From contig CALLNU010000032.1 of NCBI GenBank assembly GCA_938005465.1, forward strand, positions 1 through 21,386: a stretch of 21,386 nucleotides of DNA, written 5' to 3'. This DNA is from an uncultured Collinsella sp. (GTDB taxonomy: Bacteria > Actinomycetota > Coriobacteriia > Coriobacteriales > Coriobacteriaceae). Every line of letters starts with the position of its first letter. The first letter of the stretch is position 1. Shown one piece after another: positions 1 through 9,335 of this stretch. The position numbers were made by a program, and so were the translations under genes. The notes beneath the pieces were generated by a model. The model did not search any database and was not told the origin of the DNA. It saw only the letters and a program-made list of their open reading frames with translations.

Positions 1-87
1 GTCATGCCTTGCCTTTTGAATGACAAATTGTCGCTCTGGGCGGCGCGCAGCGTCGGCCCGTTACGCGGGTTGGTAAACCCGCGTAAC
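1..87 (-). terminator. Composite 3' hairpin element after hspR (copy 1, cut by window edge)
   Basis: On the minus strand this follows the hspR stop directly. A 12-bp stem (GTTACGCGGGTT with AACCCGCGTAAC, positions 60-71 and 76-87) closes a TACC loop. A conserved stretch then runs to position 1. Positions 1-55 match 17955-18009 with only four ungapped mismatches, including the small palindrome GACAAATTGTC. In the second copy the conserved stretch ends in a T-tracted hairpin; here that hairpin is cut off by the window start, but its near arm (positions 1-18) is present. The likely role is transcription termination or 3'-end protection of the dnaK operon transcript; this is inference. Confidence 0.7.
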
Positions 88-503
88 TACAAATCTCCTC
101 CCGCGCCTAGCAGCTTGCGCATGACCTGTTCGGGGTTAACCGAGCCGTCGCGCGGGGCCAGGGCGGTGATCTTCTTCTGCATCTTGTACTCGTGCAGCTC
201 GTCCTCGAGCTGGCGCACGCGGGCGCGGAGCTTTTCGTTCTCGCGCTCGCGCTCCTCGGCACGCTCCTTCATATCGAGGATGCGCACCACGCCGGCAAGG
301 TTGATGCCCTCGTCAGTCAGCTGGTTGATGAGCTCCAGGCGCTCGATATCGGCACGCGAATACAGACGCGTGTTGCCGCCCGAGCGCTGGGGGTTCACCA
401 AGCCCTTGGACTCGTAGACGCGCAGAGTCTGCGGATGCATGCCGGTCAGCTCGGCCGCCACGCTGATCATGTACAGCGGTTTGTTCCTATTGTCCTCGGC
501 CAT
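87..503 (-). CDS. hspR: Heat-shock repressor HspR, MerR family
   Basis: 138 residues. The N-terminal MerR-type winged helix-turn-helix (about residues 10-75) has the family pattern: AAELTGMHPQTLRVYESKGL, then the wing with NTRLYS. From about residue 78 a highly charged coiled coil follows, rich in Glu and Arg, which would dimerise the protein. In actinobacteria HspR, with DnaK as co-repressor, represses the dnaK operon by binding HAIR inverted repeats. The gene is last in dnaK-grpE-dnaJ-hspR, 72 nt after dnaJ, which is the classic place for this autoregulated repressor. The ATG at 503 has only a modest Shine-Dalgarno match (AGGGG/AGG upstream). HspR is preferred over a generic MerR regulator because of the operon context and the lack of an effector domain. 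Confidence 0.93.
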   Translation of the reverse strand: MAEDNRNKPLYMISVAAELTGMHPQTLRVYESKGLVNPQRSGGNTRLYSRADIERLELINQLTDEGINLAGVVRILDMKERAEERERENEKLRARVRQLEDELHEYKMQKKITALAPRDGSVNPEQVMRKLLGAGGDL

Positions 504-575
504 GCTACCTGACCCCTTTCCGTCTCGTTATCGTCCATCATAAGCCCGCGGGCGCGGGCGTGCGCCACGACCGCC

Positions 576-1541
576 CTAGTACGTCGCCTTGTAACGGTTG
601 ACCTTCTCGCGATAGTCGCGCGTGTCGACCTCACGCAACTTGGCCATGGCGTCGCGCTCATCATCGGATAGGTTCGTGGGAACCTGCACCTTGATCTCGA
701 CAAGCAGTGCACCCGTGCGGCCGCGATGCTTAACGTCGGGCGCCCCCATTTCCTTAAAGCGGAACTTCTTGCCCGTCTGGGTGCCAGCGGGCACCTTCAG
801 ACGAACCGTCGCGCCGCCGGGCGTGGGCACGTCAACCGTGCAGCCGAGCGCCGCCTCGTAGACCGAGACCGGTACCTCCATGGTCACGTCGGCGCCCTTG
901 CGCTTAAACAGCGGGTGCTCCTCCACATGCGTGGTCACGACCAGGTCGCCGCGCTCGCCACCCGCAACGCCATACTCGCCGCGACGCTTGTAGCGCAGCT
1001 TGCCGCCGTCGACCGCACCCGCAGGCACCGAAACCGTGATGGTCTGCTGCTCGCCCGTCGAGGGAATGCGGTAGGTGACCTTGTGCGTCACGCCGCGAAA
1101 CGCGTCCTCGGCCGTCACATCGACGGTCAACGACAGGTCGCCGCCCTTGCGAGCGCGGCTGCGGCCAGCGCCGGCACCGGCAGCGCCCGCAGCCCCGGCA
1201 AAGCCCGAGCCCCAATCGCTGCCCCAGGCGCCGTTGCCGCTAAAGATGCTGTCGAAGATGTCGCCCCAGCCGCTGGCACCCGCGCCGGCACCGTAGCCGC
1301 CGCCATACGCGCCGCCTGCGCCCGGCATGCCGCCAAACATGAGCATCTGGTCGTACTCTTTGCGCTTCTTCTCGTCCGAAAGCGTCTCGTAGGCCTCGCT
1401 GATCTCCTTGAACTTGGCCTCGTCGCCGCCGGCATCGGGGTGATATTTTTGCGCGAGCTTGCGAAACGCACTCTTGATCTCTTTGTCGGAGGCGCTCTTG
1501 GATACGCCCAGGATGTCATAGAAGGTTTTGCCTGCAGCCAT
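576..1541 (-). CDS. dnaJ: DnaJ-type co-chaperone without zinc finger (class B J-protein)
   Basis: 321 residues from the ATG at 1541, chosen because GGAGAGGAG precedes it; an upstream in-frame ATG at 1574 has no such site. The J domain is at residues 5-70 with the HPD motif at 34-36, which stimulates DnaK ATPase. A long Gly/Ala/Phe-rich linker (about 72-145) follows, then two beta-rich substrate-binding domains (about 146-320). The four CxxCxGxG zinc repeats of classical DnaJ are absent; the mature protein shows a single Cys (in ALGCTVD). It therefore resembles CbpA or class B J-proteins, although it lies in the dnaK operon where actinobacteria usually carry a zinc-finger DnaJ. It delivers unfolded clients to the DnaK encoded upstream. 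Confidence 0.92.
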   Translation of the reverse strand: MAAGKTFYDILGVSKSASDKEIKSAFRKLAQKYHPDAGGDEAKFKEISEAYETLSDEKKRKEYDQMLMFGGMPGAGGAYGGGYGAGAGASGWGDIFDSIFSGNGAWGSDWGSGFAGAAGAAGAGAGRSRARKGGDLSLTVDVTAEDAFRGVTHKVTYRIPSTGEQQTITVSVPAGAVDGGKLRYKRRGEYGVAGGERGDLVVTTHVEEHPLFKRKGADVTMEVPVSVYEAALGCTVDVPTPGGATVRLKVPAGTQTGKKFRFKEMGAPDVKHRGRTGALLVEIKVQVPTNLSDDERDAMAKLREVDTRDYREKVNRYKATY

Positions 1542-1614
1542 CGTAGCTCCTCTCCTGTTACGTCCGCCGCCCATGCAGACGACGGCTCATGCTTTCATAT
1601 GGCACTAGGCCAGA

Positions 1615-1644
1615 AAGGGCCCCGGGTGTTGCCCCGGGGCCCTT
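1615..1644 (-). terminator. Strong GC hairpin between grpE and dnaJ
   Basis: A perfect 12-bp inverted repeat (AAGGGCCCCGGG at 1615-1626, CCCGGGGCCCTT at 1633-1644) with a 6-nt loop lies just after the grpE stop. The following T-run is short and interrupted on the minus strand, so it may act as a partial terminator or an RNA-stabilising or processing hairpin inside the operon, lowering dnaJ-hspR relative to dnaK-grpE. The structure is seen; its effect is inferred. Confidence 0.65.
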
Positions 1645-1649
1645 CTCAA

Positions 1650-2492
1650 TTACTCCTCGGTGCTCTCGGCCGTATCGGCCGCAGCATCCTCGGGCGCCGC
1701 TTCGGGCTCCGGTGCGGGGCGCTTCTCGCCACCGTAGGTCACCGTCACCATCGCGGAACGCAGGATGCGATCCGCCATGCGGTAGCCCTTCTGGTACACG
1801 TCGTTGACGGTCTCGTCGTACTGCGATGCGTCCTCGACGCGACCCACAGCCTGGTGCTCGAGCGGATCGAACGCCTCGCCCTTGGGGTCGATGGGCTCAA
1901 CGCCCTCATGCGCAAACACGTCGAGCAGCTTGGCATGTACCGCGTCAACGCCATCGACGAACTGCTTAAAGTCGTCGGAAAGCTCTTGGCTGCGGGCATG
2001 GTCGATCGCGCGCTCGATATCGTCGATCACCGGCAACAGCGCGGTGACAAGCTTCTCGGTCGCGCGCTCGCGCTCGGCGATGCGCTCGTTGGCGGTGCGG
2101 CGACGGAAGTTCTCCCAGTCGGCCTGCAGACGGGCGGTGCGCTCGGTGGCGTCCTTTGCCTTGTCCTCGGCGGCCTTCTGAGCCTCTGCCGCAGCATCGA
2201 GCTCATTGCGCACGTCGGCAAGCTCTTTCTGAGCCTGCTCGAACTTGAGCTTAAAGTCGTTGTCGGCGGCTTCTTCACCGGCGCGGATAGCGGCTTCCAC
2301 CATCTCGTCCTCGGTCATCGTCGCCTCCTTGTTGGAATCCTCTACTTGGTTCTCGGCAGCCTCGGCGGCCGGGGCCTCGTTGGCCTCGGTAACGTCTGCG
2401 GCCTCTACGGGAATCTTCACGTCCTTCTCCTCAGAGTCAACGGGGGCGGCGCCAGCGGCGGCCGCCTCCGTGCGAGCTTTACGGGCGGACAT
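1650..2492 (-). CDS. grpE: Nucleotide exchange factor GrpE
   Basis: 280 residues from the ATG at 2492, 2 nt after the dnaK stop; GAGGA at the end of dnaK can serve as ribosome-binding site. Residues 1-75 are an acidic, Ala/Glu-rich low-complexity extension. A long helical coiled coil spans about 77-130, including RLQADWENFRRRTANE, the GrpE family signature. The beta-wing core runs to about 250 (FDPLEHQAV, QKGYRMADRILRSAMVTV). An acidic tail ends the protein. GrpE releases ADP from DnaK. An in-frame ATG at 2318, with AAGGAGG 5 nt upstream, would give a 222-residue form nearer the usual family length; either or both starts could be used. Confidence 0.95.
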   Translation of the reverse strand: MSARKARTEAAAAGAAPVDSEEKDVKIPVEAADVTEANEAPAAEAAENQVEDSNKEATMTEDEMVEAAIRAGEEAADNDFKLKFEQAQKELADVRNELDAAAEAQKAAEDKAKDATERTARLQADWENFRRRTANERIAERERATEKLVTALLPVIDDIERAIDHARSQELSDDFKQFVDGVDAVHAKLLDVFAHEGVEPIDPKGEAFDPLEHQAVGRVEDASQYDETVNDVYQKGYRMADRILRSAMVTVTYGGEKRPAPEPEAAPEDAAADTAESTEE

Positions 2493-2494
2493 GA

Positions 2495-4387
<1,893 letters not shown>

Positions 4388-4650
4388 TAGAAATTCCCTC
4401 TCTCTTTTGCGTTCGCGCCGCCTCGACGATCTGTCGCGCGGCGCTTCGGCTTGTCTTTCAGGATGTAGTGTATCCCCTTATGGGCCGGAATATACAAAAT
4501 CTAAGTCAATTCATATAAGATTTCTTATTGCTGAGAGTTTAGGTTCTTAAATGCGCAGGTAGACGCACTGTTTGAGTTCTCGGCAAATCTATCGAGATCT
4601 ATGTAGAGATGGCTGAGGTTTGCGTCCGGGGGTGCCTGGGGGCCGTCTTG
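4388..4650. other. dnaK upstream region, no gene seen
   Basis: This is the leader and promoter region for dnaK, on the minus strand. An AT-richer stretch at about 4475-4550 is the most likely promoter site, but no convincing -35/-10 pair was found. No full HAIR (CTTGAGT-N7-ACTCAAG) or CIRCE element was seen by eye; a lone TTTGAGT half-site is at 4571-4577. Open frames here and in the following array show no protein-like features. Confidence 0.5.
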
Positions 4651-4822
4651 CGGAAAGCTCATCCCGGTTTGAGCGTGGATTCCGGGTCGCAGTTTCCGTC
4701 TGAAGGCTCAACCGGAAACCGTATCCCGTTTTGAGAGCTGATACCGGCTCGCATTTTCCGCTAGCGGGCCTAACCGGAAACTGCAACCCGTTTTTCGACA
4801 AAATAATGGGATGTGGTTTCCG
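4651..4822. repeat. Array of three 62-bp hairpin units (BIME/REP-like), copy A
   Basis: Three imperfect palindromic units begin with GGAAA at 4652, 4714 and 4776, an exact 62-bp period. Each unit is about 48 bp: a left arm of the form GGAAA-nnn-(A/T)CCCG, a T-rich centre, and a right arm reading into TTTCCG. A linker of about 14 bp that often ends in (C/T)AA follows. The same pattern, also three units with a 62-bp period, is at 17610-17782. The units differ in sequence but keep arm complementarity, as in REP/BIME elements. No transposase is nearby. Confidence 0.8.
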
Positions 4823-4956
4823 CAAGCACGCTCAATCGCCCTATATTTCAAGTCACCTTTAGCTAACATTTATGCAGCTCAACGGCCCCACCTGCGCGTT
4901 TTTTAGTAAACCTTGGCATACTCGGCGAACGGTATGAAGATGCCGGCCAGAGGGTA

Positions 4957-4984
4957 TTGCAAACGGTCGCTCCCGTGGTATGTT
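4957..4984 (+). promoter_or_regulatory. Candidate promoter for the ferredoxin gene
   Basis: TTGCAA (4957-4962) and TATGTT (4979-4984) are separated by 16 bp, each matching the vegetative sigma consensus at four of six positions. They lie about 60 bp before the ferredoxin ATG. Prediction by eye only. Confidence 0.4.
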
Positions 4985-5045
4985 TTTGCCCGAATCAAAC
5001 CGGCGCGCATCGCCTGTAGCGTCGGTCAACAGAGAGGAAACTACC

Positions 5046-5231
5046 ATGGCTCATCCCGTAATTGATGCCGACGAGTGCATCGCTTGTGGCGTTTGCGTCG
5101 ACTCCTGCCCCGCTGGCGTTCTGGAGCTCCAGGACGTCGCTACCGTCGCTGACGAGGACTCCTGCGTCGCCTGTGGCGCTTGCCAGGACGCTTGCCCCGC
5201 TGGCGCGATCACCGAGATCGTCGAGGAGTAA
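5046..5231 (+). CDS. 2x[4Fe-4S] ferredoxin
   Basis: 61 residues from the ATG at 5046, with GAGAGGAAA just upstream; an upstream in-frame ATG at 4980 would add an unrelated basic extension and is rejected. Two classic cluster motifs, CIACGVCVDSCP (Cys 11, 14, 17, 21) and CVACGACQDACP (Cys 40, 43, 46, 50), bind two [4Fe-4S] clusters in the clostridial-type arrangement. The rest is acidic, as expected for a low-potential soluble electron carrier serving, for example, pyruvate:ferredoxin oxidoreductase or hydrogenase. It stands alone between its own promoter and terminator. The redox partner cannot be told from the sequence. Confidence 0.96.
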   Translation: MAHPVIDADECIACGVCVDSCPAGVLELQDVATVADEDSCVACGACQDACPAGAITEIVEE

Positions 5232-5270
5232 CAACTCCCCCACTTGCACACTCAAAAGTACACCGTGCAC

Positions 5271-5310
5271 AAAAAAGGAGGCTTCCGCATCGCCGCGGAG
5301 GCCTCCTTTT
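5271..5310 (+). terminator. Rho-independent terminator after ferredoxin
   Basis: AAAAAGGAGGC and GCCTCCTTTT pair around an inner stem (TTCCGC with GCGGAG, one wobble) and a short loop. A-run and T-run at both ends make it potentially bidirectional. Confidence 0.9.
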
Positions 5311-5348
5311 GCATATGTGGGCAGCTAATTTGGAGCGGGACCCTTGGC

Positions 5349-5415
5349 AGTTGCGGTGGAATAGTTCCTGTTTTATGTCTTGGATGCCGATTTTAGGAAC
5401 TATTTCACCGCAACT
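5349..5415. repeat. 20-bp inverted repeat downstream of niaR
   Basis: AGTTGCGGTGGAATAGTTCC (5349-5368) is the reverse complement of 5396-5415 with one mismatch, separated by 27 bp. It sits between the convergent ferredoxin and niaR genes. It lacks a T-tract, so it looks more like an intergenic palindromic repeat element than a plain terminator. Confidence 0.7.
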
Positions 5416-5432
5416 TATAGATGCGGCGTCGA

Positions 5433-5978
5433 CTAGGACAAATCGTCTTCGTAGGGCATCAGGTCTGCTAGGTAGCCTTTTTCCTTGAGCATCGCCTCGA
5501 TCTCGTCGAGGGTCTGTTCGTCCTCCGCCGCAATGCGATGGAAGTGGTAGCCGCTGGTCACCGTCAGCAGCGGAAAGCTCTTGCCGCTCTCGATATCGCG
5601 CAGATAGCGCTCGACATCGCGACGATTGCGGATGTCCAGGTCGGCCGTAATCTTACCGTACACGCGGTGATTGACAATCACGTTGAGCACGGCGCCGCCG
5701 GCGTCGACGATACTCGTGAGCTCATCGCCTGCCTGCTCCACGCTGTGGCGAACCTTGACCAAGCGCGTAGGCACGGCGGGGCTGCTGGGGGCCTCCTGCA
5801 GCACGTAGCCGCGGTTGGTCGCCACGATATCGTGCCCATCGGCGCGCAGCAGGGCGATGTCCTGCACCACGATCTGGCGGCTCACACCCACCTCGCGGGC
5901 AAGCGCGCTGCCCGATACGGGCCCCTTGGCCCCCTCGAGCACGGCCATGATGGCACGGCGACGCTCGCGGGCGTTCAT
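5433..5978 (-). CDS. niaR: NAD biosynthesis repressor NiaR (HTH + 3H domain)
   Basis: 181 residues. The N-terminal helix-turn-helix (about 1-58) includes LAREVGVSRQIVVQDIALLR. The C-terminal 3H domain (about 72-178) has the metal/nicotinate-site residues His78, Glu86, His145 and His147, plus His104 in the VNHRVYG motif. NiaR (YrxA) uses nicotinic acid as co-repressor to shut down NAD synthesis or niacin uptake. The ATG overlaps the last base of the nadC stop (TAATG), so translation is coupled. The gene is last in nadA-nadB-nadC-niaR, so it probably regulates its own operon through the inverted repeat upstream of nadA. Confidence 0.93.
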   Translation of the reverse strand: MNARERRRAIMAVLEGAKGPVSGSALAREVGVSRQIVVQDIALLRADGHDIVATNRGYVLQEAPSSPAVPTRLVKVRHSVEQAGDELTSIVDAGGAVLNVIVNHRVYGKITADLDIRNRRDVERYLRDIESGKSFPLLTVTSGYHFHRIAAEDEQTLDEIEAMLKEKGYLADLMPYEDDLS

Positions 5979-6838
5979 TATTTACCGTCCAGCAGACGCA
6001 GGTGCTTAAGCGAGAGGTCGAGGATCGGCGCGGAGTGCGTCAGGGCGCCCGAGCTAATAAAGTCAACGCCCAGGTCGGCAAGCGCGCGGATATTGCTGGC
6101 ATCCACGTTGCCCGAGCACTCGGTCTTGGCGCGGCCGGCGATAAGTTCAATAGCGGCGGCCATGTCGTCATGGGTCATGTTGTCGAACATGATGATGTCG
6201 GCGCCGGCCTCCACGGCCTCGCGCACCATGTCCAGGTTCTCGCACTCGATCTCGACCGTCGTGGTAAACGATGCGTGGGCGCGCGCCATCTCGATCGCGC
6301 GCGTCACGCCACCGGCGGCATCGACGTGGTTGTCCTTGAGCATGACAGCCGTCGACAGGTTATAGCGGTGGTTGCTGCCACCGCCAATCTCGACTGCCGC
6401 CTTTTCAAACACACGCATGCCCGGTGTGGTCTTGCGCGTGTCGACAAGCACGGTCTTGGTGCCCTCGAGCGCAGCCGCCATCCGATGCGTGTAAGTAGCG
6501 ATGCCGCTCATGCGCTGCAGGTAGTTGAGCGCCACGCGCTCGCCCGAAAGCAACACGCGCGCGTCGCCGCGCACCTGGCCCACGTGATCGCCGGCATGCA
6601 CCTCGTCGCCATCCGAGACATCGAACAACACGGAGTTCTGCGGATCCAGCAGCTCAAAGGTGCGGGCGAATACGTCCAGGCCGGCGATAATGCCGTCGGC
6701 CTTGGCGATAAGCTCCACCGTGGCGGGACGCGCCGTGGGGCACACGCTCGCCGTGCTCACGTCCTCAAACGTGATGTCCTCGCGCAGGGCCTGCAGAATC
6801 AGATCATCGACGACGAGCTTCATGGTAATGGGATTCAT
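5978..6838 (-). CDS. nadC: Nicotinate-nucleotide pyrophosphorylase, quinolinate phosphoribosyltransferase
   Basis: 286 residues, normal length. It converts quinolinate and PRPP to nicotinate mononucleotide, CO2 and PPi. The N-terminal open-faced domain (about 1-115) is followed by a barrel with family motifs: DTRKTTPGMR, GGGSNHRYNLSTAVMLKDNH, and VEIECEN and IIMFDNM near the phosphate site. The start at 6838 has GGAGGAG 8 nt upstream, 3 nt after the nadB stop; a second Met five codons in is possible. It follows NadA and NadB, which together make its substrate. Confidence 0.97.
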   Translation of the reverse strand: MNPITMKLVVDDLILQALREDITFEDVSTASVCPTARPATVELIAKADGIIAGLDVFARTFELLDPQNSVLFDVSDGDEVHAGDHVGQVRGDARVLLSGERVALNYLQRMSGIATYTHRMAAALEGTKTVLVDTRKTTPGMRVFEKAAVEIGGGSNHRYNLSTAVMLKDNHVDAAGGVTRAIEMARAHASFTTTVEIECENLDMVREAVEAGADIIMFDNMTHDDMAAAIELIAGRAKTECSGNVDASNIRALADLGVDFISSGALTHSAPILDLSLKHLRLLDGK

Positions 6839-6841
6839 GGT

Positions 6842-8218
6842 CTACTCCTCCACGGCCTGCGTGCCGGCGGCACAGGCCAAATCATCGATTGCCAGGGCGT
6901 CGGCGCTCAGGGCGCGATGACGGCCATCGAGCGCGGGATCGCCCGCCTGCTCCACGGCCAGCGACTCGCCGGTACGCATGTACCACGCGGCGCGACGACC
7001 CCAGACCAGTGCTTCGAGCAGACTGTTTGATGCAAGGCGGTTCTTGCCGTGAACGCCGTTGCAGGCCGTCTCGCCCGCGGCGTAGAGTTCGGGCATCGAG
7101 GTGCGGCCGTCCTTGTCGACCCACACGCCGCCCATAAAGTAGTGCTGCGTCGGCGTAACGGGAATGGGCTCGTCCAAGATGTCGCGGCCGTCCTCCAGGC
7201 AGCGCGCGCGAATGTTGGCAAAGTGCCCGGTCACCACGTCGCGCTCGACGGGGGCAAAGCTCAGCCACTCGTGCTCGGTACCGTCCCGCTTCATCTGCTC
7301 GCGAATAGCGGCGGCGACCACATCGCGCGGCTGAAGCTCGTCGGTAAAACGCTCGCCGGCGGCGTTGAGCAAAATCGCGCCCTCGCCACGGCAGCTCTCG
7401 CTGATCAGGAAGGTGCGGCCCGGCTGCGGCGAGAACAGGCCCGTGGGGTGGATCTGCACGTAGTCCAGATGCTCCATCCTAATGCCGTGCTCCTGCGCGA
7501 TGTAGCAGGCGTCACCGGTGAGCTGCGGGTAGTTGGTCGAGTGGTCGTACACGCCGCCGATACCGCCCGTAGCCCACAGCGTGTGGCGGGCATGGATCTT
7601 AAACGGTTCGCCGGCATGCACGCCCTCGGCGGCGTTTGCCAGCTCGTCGGCGGGACGAACCGAGTTGTCCTCGTCCACGGAAACGGCAACGACGCCGGTG
7701 CACACCGTGGCGCCATCACGCTCGCCCGTCAGGATGTCGGTCATGGCCACGTGCTCAAAAATCTGCACGTTATCCAGCTTGCGGACAGCCTGAAGCAGCT
7801 TGGTCGTAATCTCCTTGCCGGTGATATCGGCATGGAAGGCAATGCGCGGACGGCTGTGCGCGCCCTCGCGGGTAAAGTCGAGGCTGCCGTCGGCCTTGCG
7901 CTCAAAATCCACGCCCATCGCTAGCAGGTCGTTGATGACCGAGCGGCTCGAGCGAATCATGATGTCGACGCTCTCGCGGCGGTTCTCGTAGTGGCCGGCG
8001 TGCATGGTGTCCTCAAAGAAGACATCGTAGTCCGAGCCCTCGGGCAGCACGCAGATGCCGCCCTGCGCGAGCATCGAATCGCACTCGTCGACAGCGCCCT
8101 TGGAGAGCATGATCACGCGCGTGCTCGTCGGCAGGTTGAGAGCCGCGTACAAGCCCGCTACGCCGCAGCCGGCAATAACGACGTCGCACTCCATGTCGGG
8201 GTATTGTTTGGTTTCCAC
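6842..8218 (-). CDS. nadB: L-aspartate oxidase NadB
   Basis: 458 residues from a GTG at 8218, chosen because AGGGAGAGGA lies 6-7 nt upstream; the same frame stays open further upstream but there it only overlaps nadA. The FAD-binding Rossmann motif is VVIAGCGVAGLYAALNL near the start. The later motifs SMLAQGGIC, HPTGL, ESCRGEGAILLN, NGVHGKNRLASNSLLEALVWG match the succinate dehydrogenase/NadB flavoprotein family. It oxidises aspartate to iminoaspartate, the substrate of NadA. At 458 residues it lacks most of the C-terminal helical domain of the ~540-residue E. coli enzyme, like short NadBs of many anaerobes. Under anaerobic conditions fumarate is the usual electron acceptor. Confidence 0.96.
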   Translation of the reverse strand: METKQYPDMECDVVIAGCGVAGLYAALNLPTSTRVIMLSKGAVDECDSMLAQGGICVLPEGSDYDVFFEDTMHAGHYENRRESVDIMIRSSRSVINDLLAMGVDFERKADGSLDFTREGAHSRPRIAFHADITGKEITTKLLQAVRKLDNVQIFEHVAMTDILTGERDGATVCTGVVAVSVDEDNSVRPADELANAAEGVHAGEPFKIHARHTLWATGGIGGVYDHSTNYPQLTGDACYIAQEHGIRMEHLDYVQIHPTGLFSPQPGRTFLISESCRGEGAILLNAAGERFTDELQPRDVVAAAIREQMKRDGTEHEWLSFAPVERDVVTGHFANIRARCLEDGRDILDEPIPVTPTQHYFMGGVWVDKDGRTSMPELYAAGETACNGVHGKNRLASNSLLEALVWGRRAAWYMRTGESLAVEQAGDPALDGRHRALSADALAIDDLACAAGTQAVEE

Positions 8219-8274
8219 AGGAATCCTCTCCCTTGTAATGTGGCATAAGGGACTGCCCCTCATGTCACATTGGC

Positions 8275-9300
8275 TTAGCGCGCAGCGTACTCGAGCATAC
8301 GGTCGAGCGTGAGCTTGGCCTGGTCTGCTGCCTCGTCCGAGACGCCGATCTGCACCTCGCCCTCGCCCGTCTCCAGGCAGCGCACGAGCTTTTCGAGCGT
8401 GATGAGGTCCATGTTGACGCAGGTGGGCTGCACCGCGGGGAAATAGAACTTCTTGCCGGTGCCCTGGCAGCGGCGCTCGAGCTCGTAGAGCACGCCGCGG
8501 ACCGTCACGATAATGAACTCGCTCGCGTCCGACTCCTCGGCATACTTGATGATGCCGGCGGTGGAGCCGATGTAGTCGGCCTCGGCCAGAACGTCGGCCT
8601 TGCACTCAGGATGCGCCAGCACGAGCGCGTCGGGGTGGGCCTCCGTCGCGTCGACGATCTGCTCGACGGTGATGATGTGATGGCGTGGGCAGTAGCCGTT
8701 GTTGAGGATGACGTGCTTTTGCGGCACCTGCTCGGCTACGAAGCGTCCCAGGTTTTGGTCGGGAATGAACAGGACATGCTGCTGCGGCAGCTCGGACACG
8801 ATCTTAACGGCGTTGGAGCTGGTGACGCACACGTCGCTCCAGCTCTTGATCTCGACCGTGGAGTTGACGTAGCAGACGACAGCCAGGTCGTCGCCGTACT
8901 CGGCGCGCGCCGCGTCGACCGTCTCGCGCTTGACCATGTGCGCCATAGGGCAGTCCGCGCCCGGCTCGGGCAGCAGCACAGTCTTGGTGGGGTTGAGCAG
9001 CTTGGCGCTCTCGCCCATAAACTCCACGCCGCACAGCACGATGGTCTGCTGCGGCAGGCTCTTGGCGAGCTTGGCCAGGTAGAAGCTGTCGCCGACGTAA
9101 TCGGCAACGGCTTGGACCTCGGGCGCCACGTAATAGTGCGCTAGGATCACCGCGTCACGTTGGGTTTTTAGTTGCTGAATGGCCTCGACGAGCTCTGCGG
9201 GCACCAGTGCCGCACGCTCCGTTGCCGTCGTTGCCGATGCCAAGCCGGCCGCGATATCGCGTGCAAGCTCCGACGCATCCATGTTCGCGCTCTGTGCCAT
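8275..9300 (-). CDS. nadA: Quinolinate synthase NadA
   Basis: 341 residues from the ATG at 9300, preceded by GAGAGGGG; a TTG one codon earlier is less likely. It condenses iminoaspartate with dihydroxyacetone phosphate to quinolinate, using a [4Fe-4S] cluster. Three family motifs carry the cluster Cys: CGVEFMGESAKLLNP, NGYCPRHH and PTCVNMDLITLEKL. Other signatures are ILAHYYVAPEVQ near residue 53, LLPEPGADCPMAHM, CYVNSTVEIK and PDQNLGRFV. It is first in the nad operon, 56 nt before nadB. Confidence 0.97.
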   Translation of the reverse strand: MAQSANMDASELARDIAAGLASATTATERAALVPAELVEAIQQLKTQRDAVILAHYYVAPEVQAVADYVGDSFYLAKLAKSLPQQTIVLCGVEFMGESAKLLNPTKTVLLPEPGADCPMAHMVKRETVDAARAEYGDDLAVVCYVNSTVEIKSWSDVCVTSSNAVKIVSELPQQHVLFIPDQNLGRFVAEQVPQKHVILNNGYCPRHHIITVEQIVDATEAHPDALVLAHPECKADVLAEADYIGSTAGIIKYAEESDASEFIIVTVRGVLYELERRCQGTGKKFYFPAVQPTCVNMDLITLEKLVRCLETGEGEVQIGVSDEAADQAKLTLDRMLEYAAR

Positions 9301-9335
9301 CAAGGCCCCTCTCTTTTGGCGAATCTTGGGGCTTT

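Noticed and set aside
4651..4822. CRISPR-like regular repeat spacing
   Set aside because: Units are themselves palindromic and diverged, with short similar linkers; there are no identical direct repeats with unique spacers and no cas genes.
4589..4825. Open frame of 78 codons on the minus strand
   Set aside because: It lies almost wholly within the 62-bp hairpin array and has a repetitive, basic sequence; it is a by-product of the repeat.
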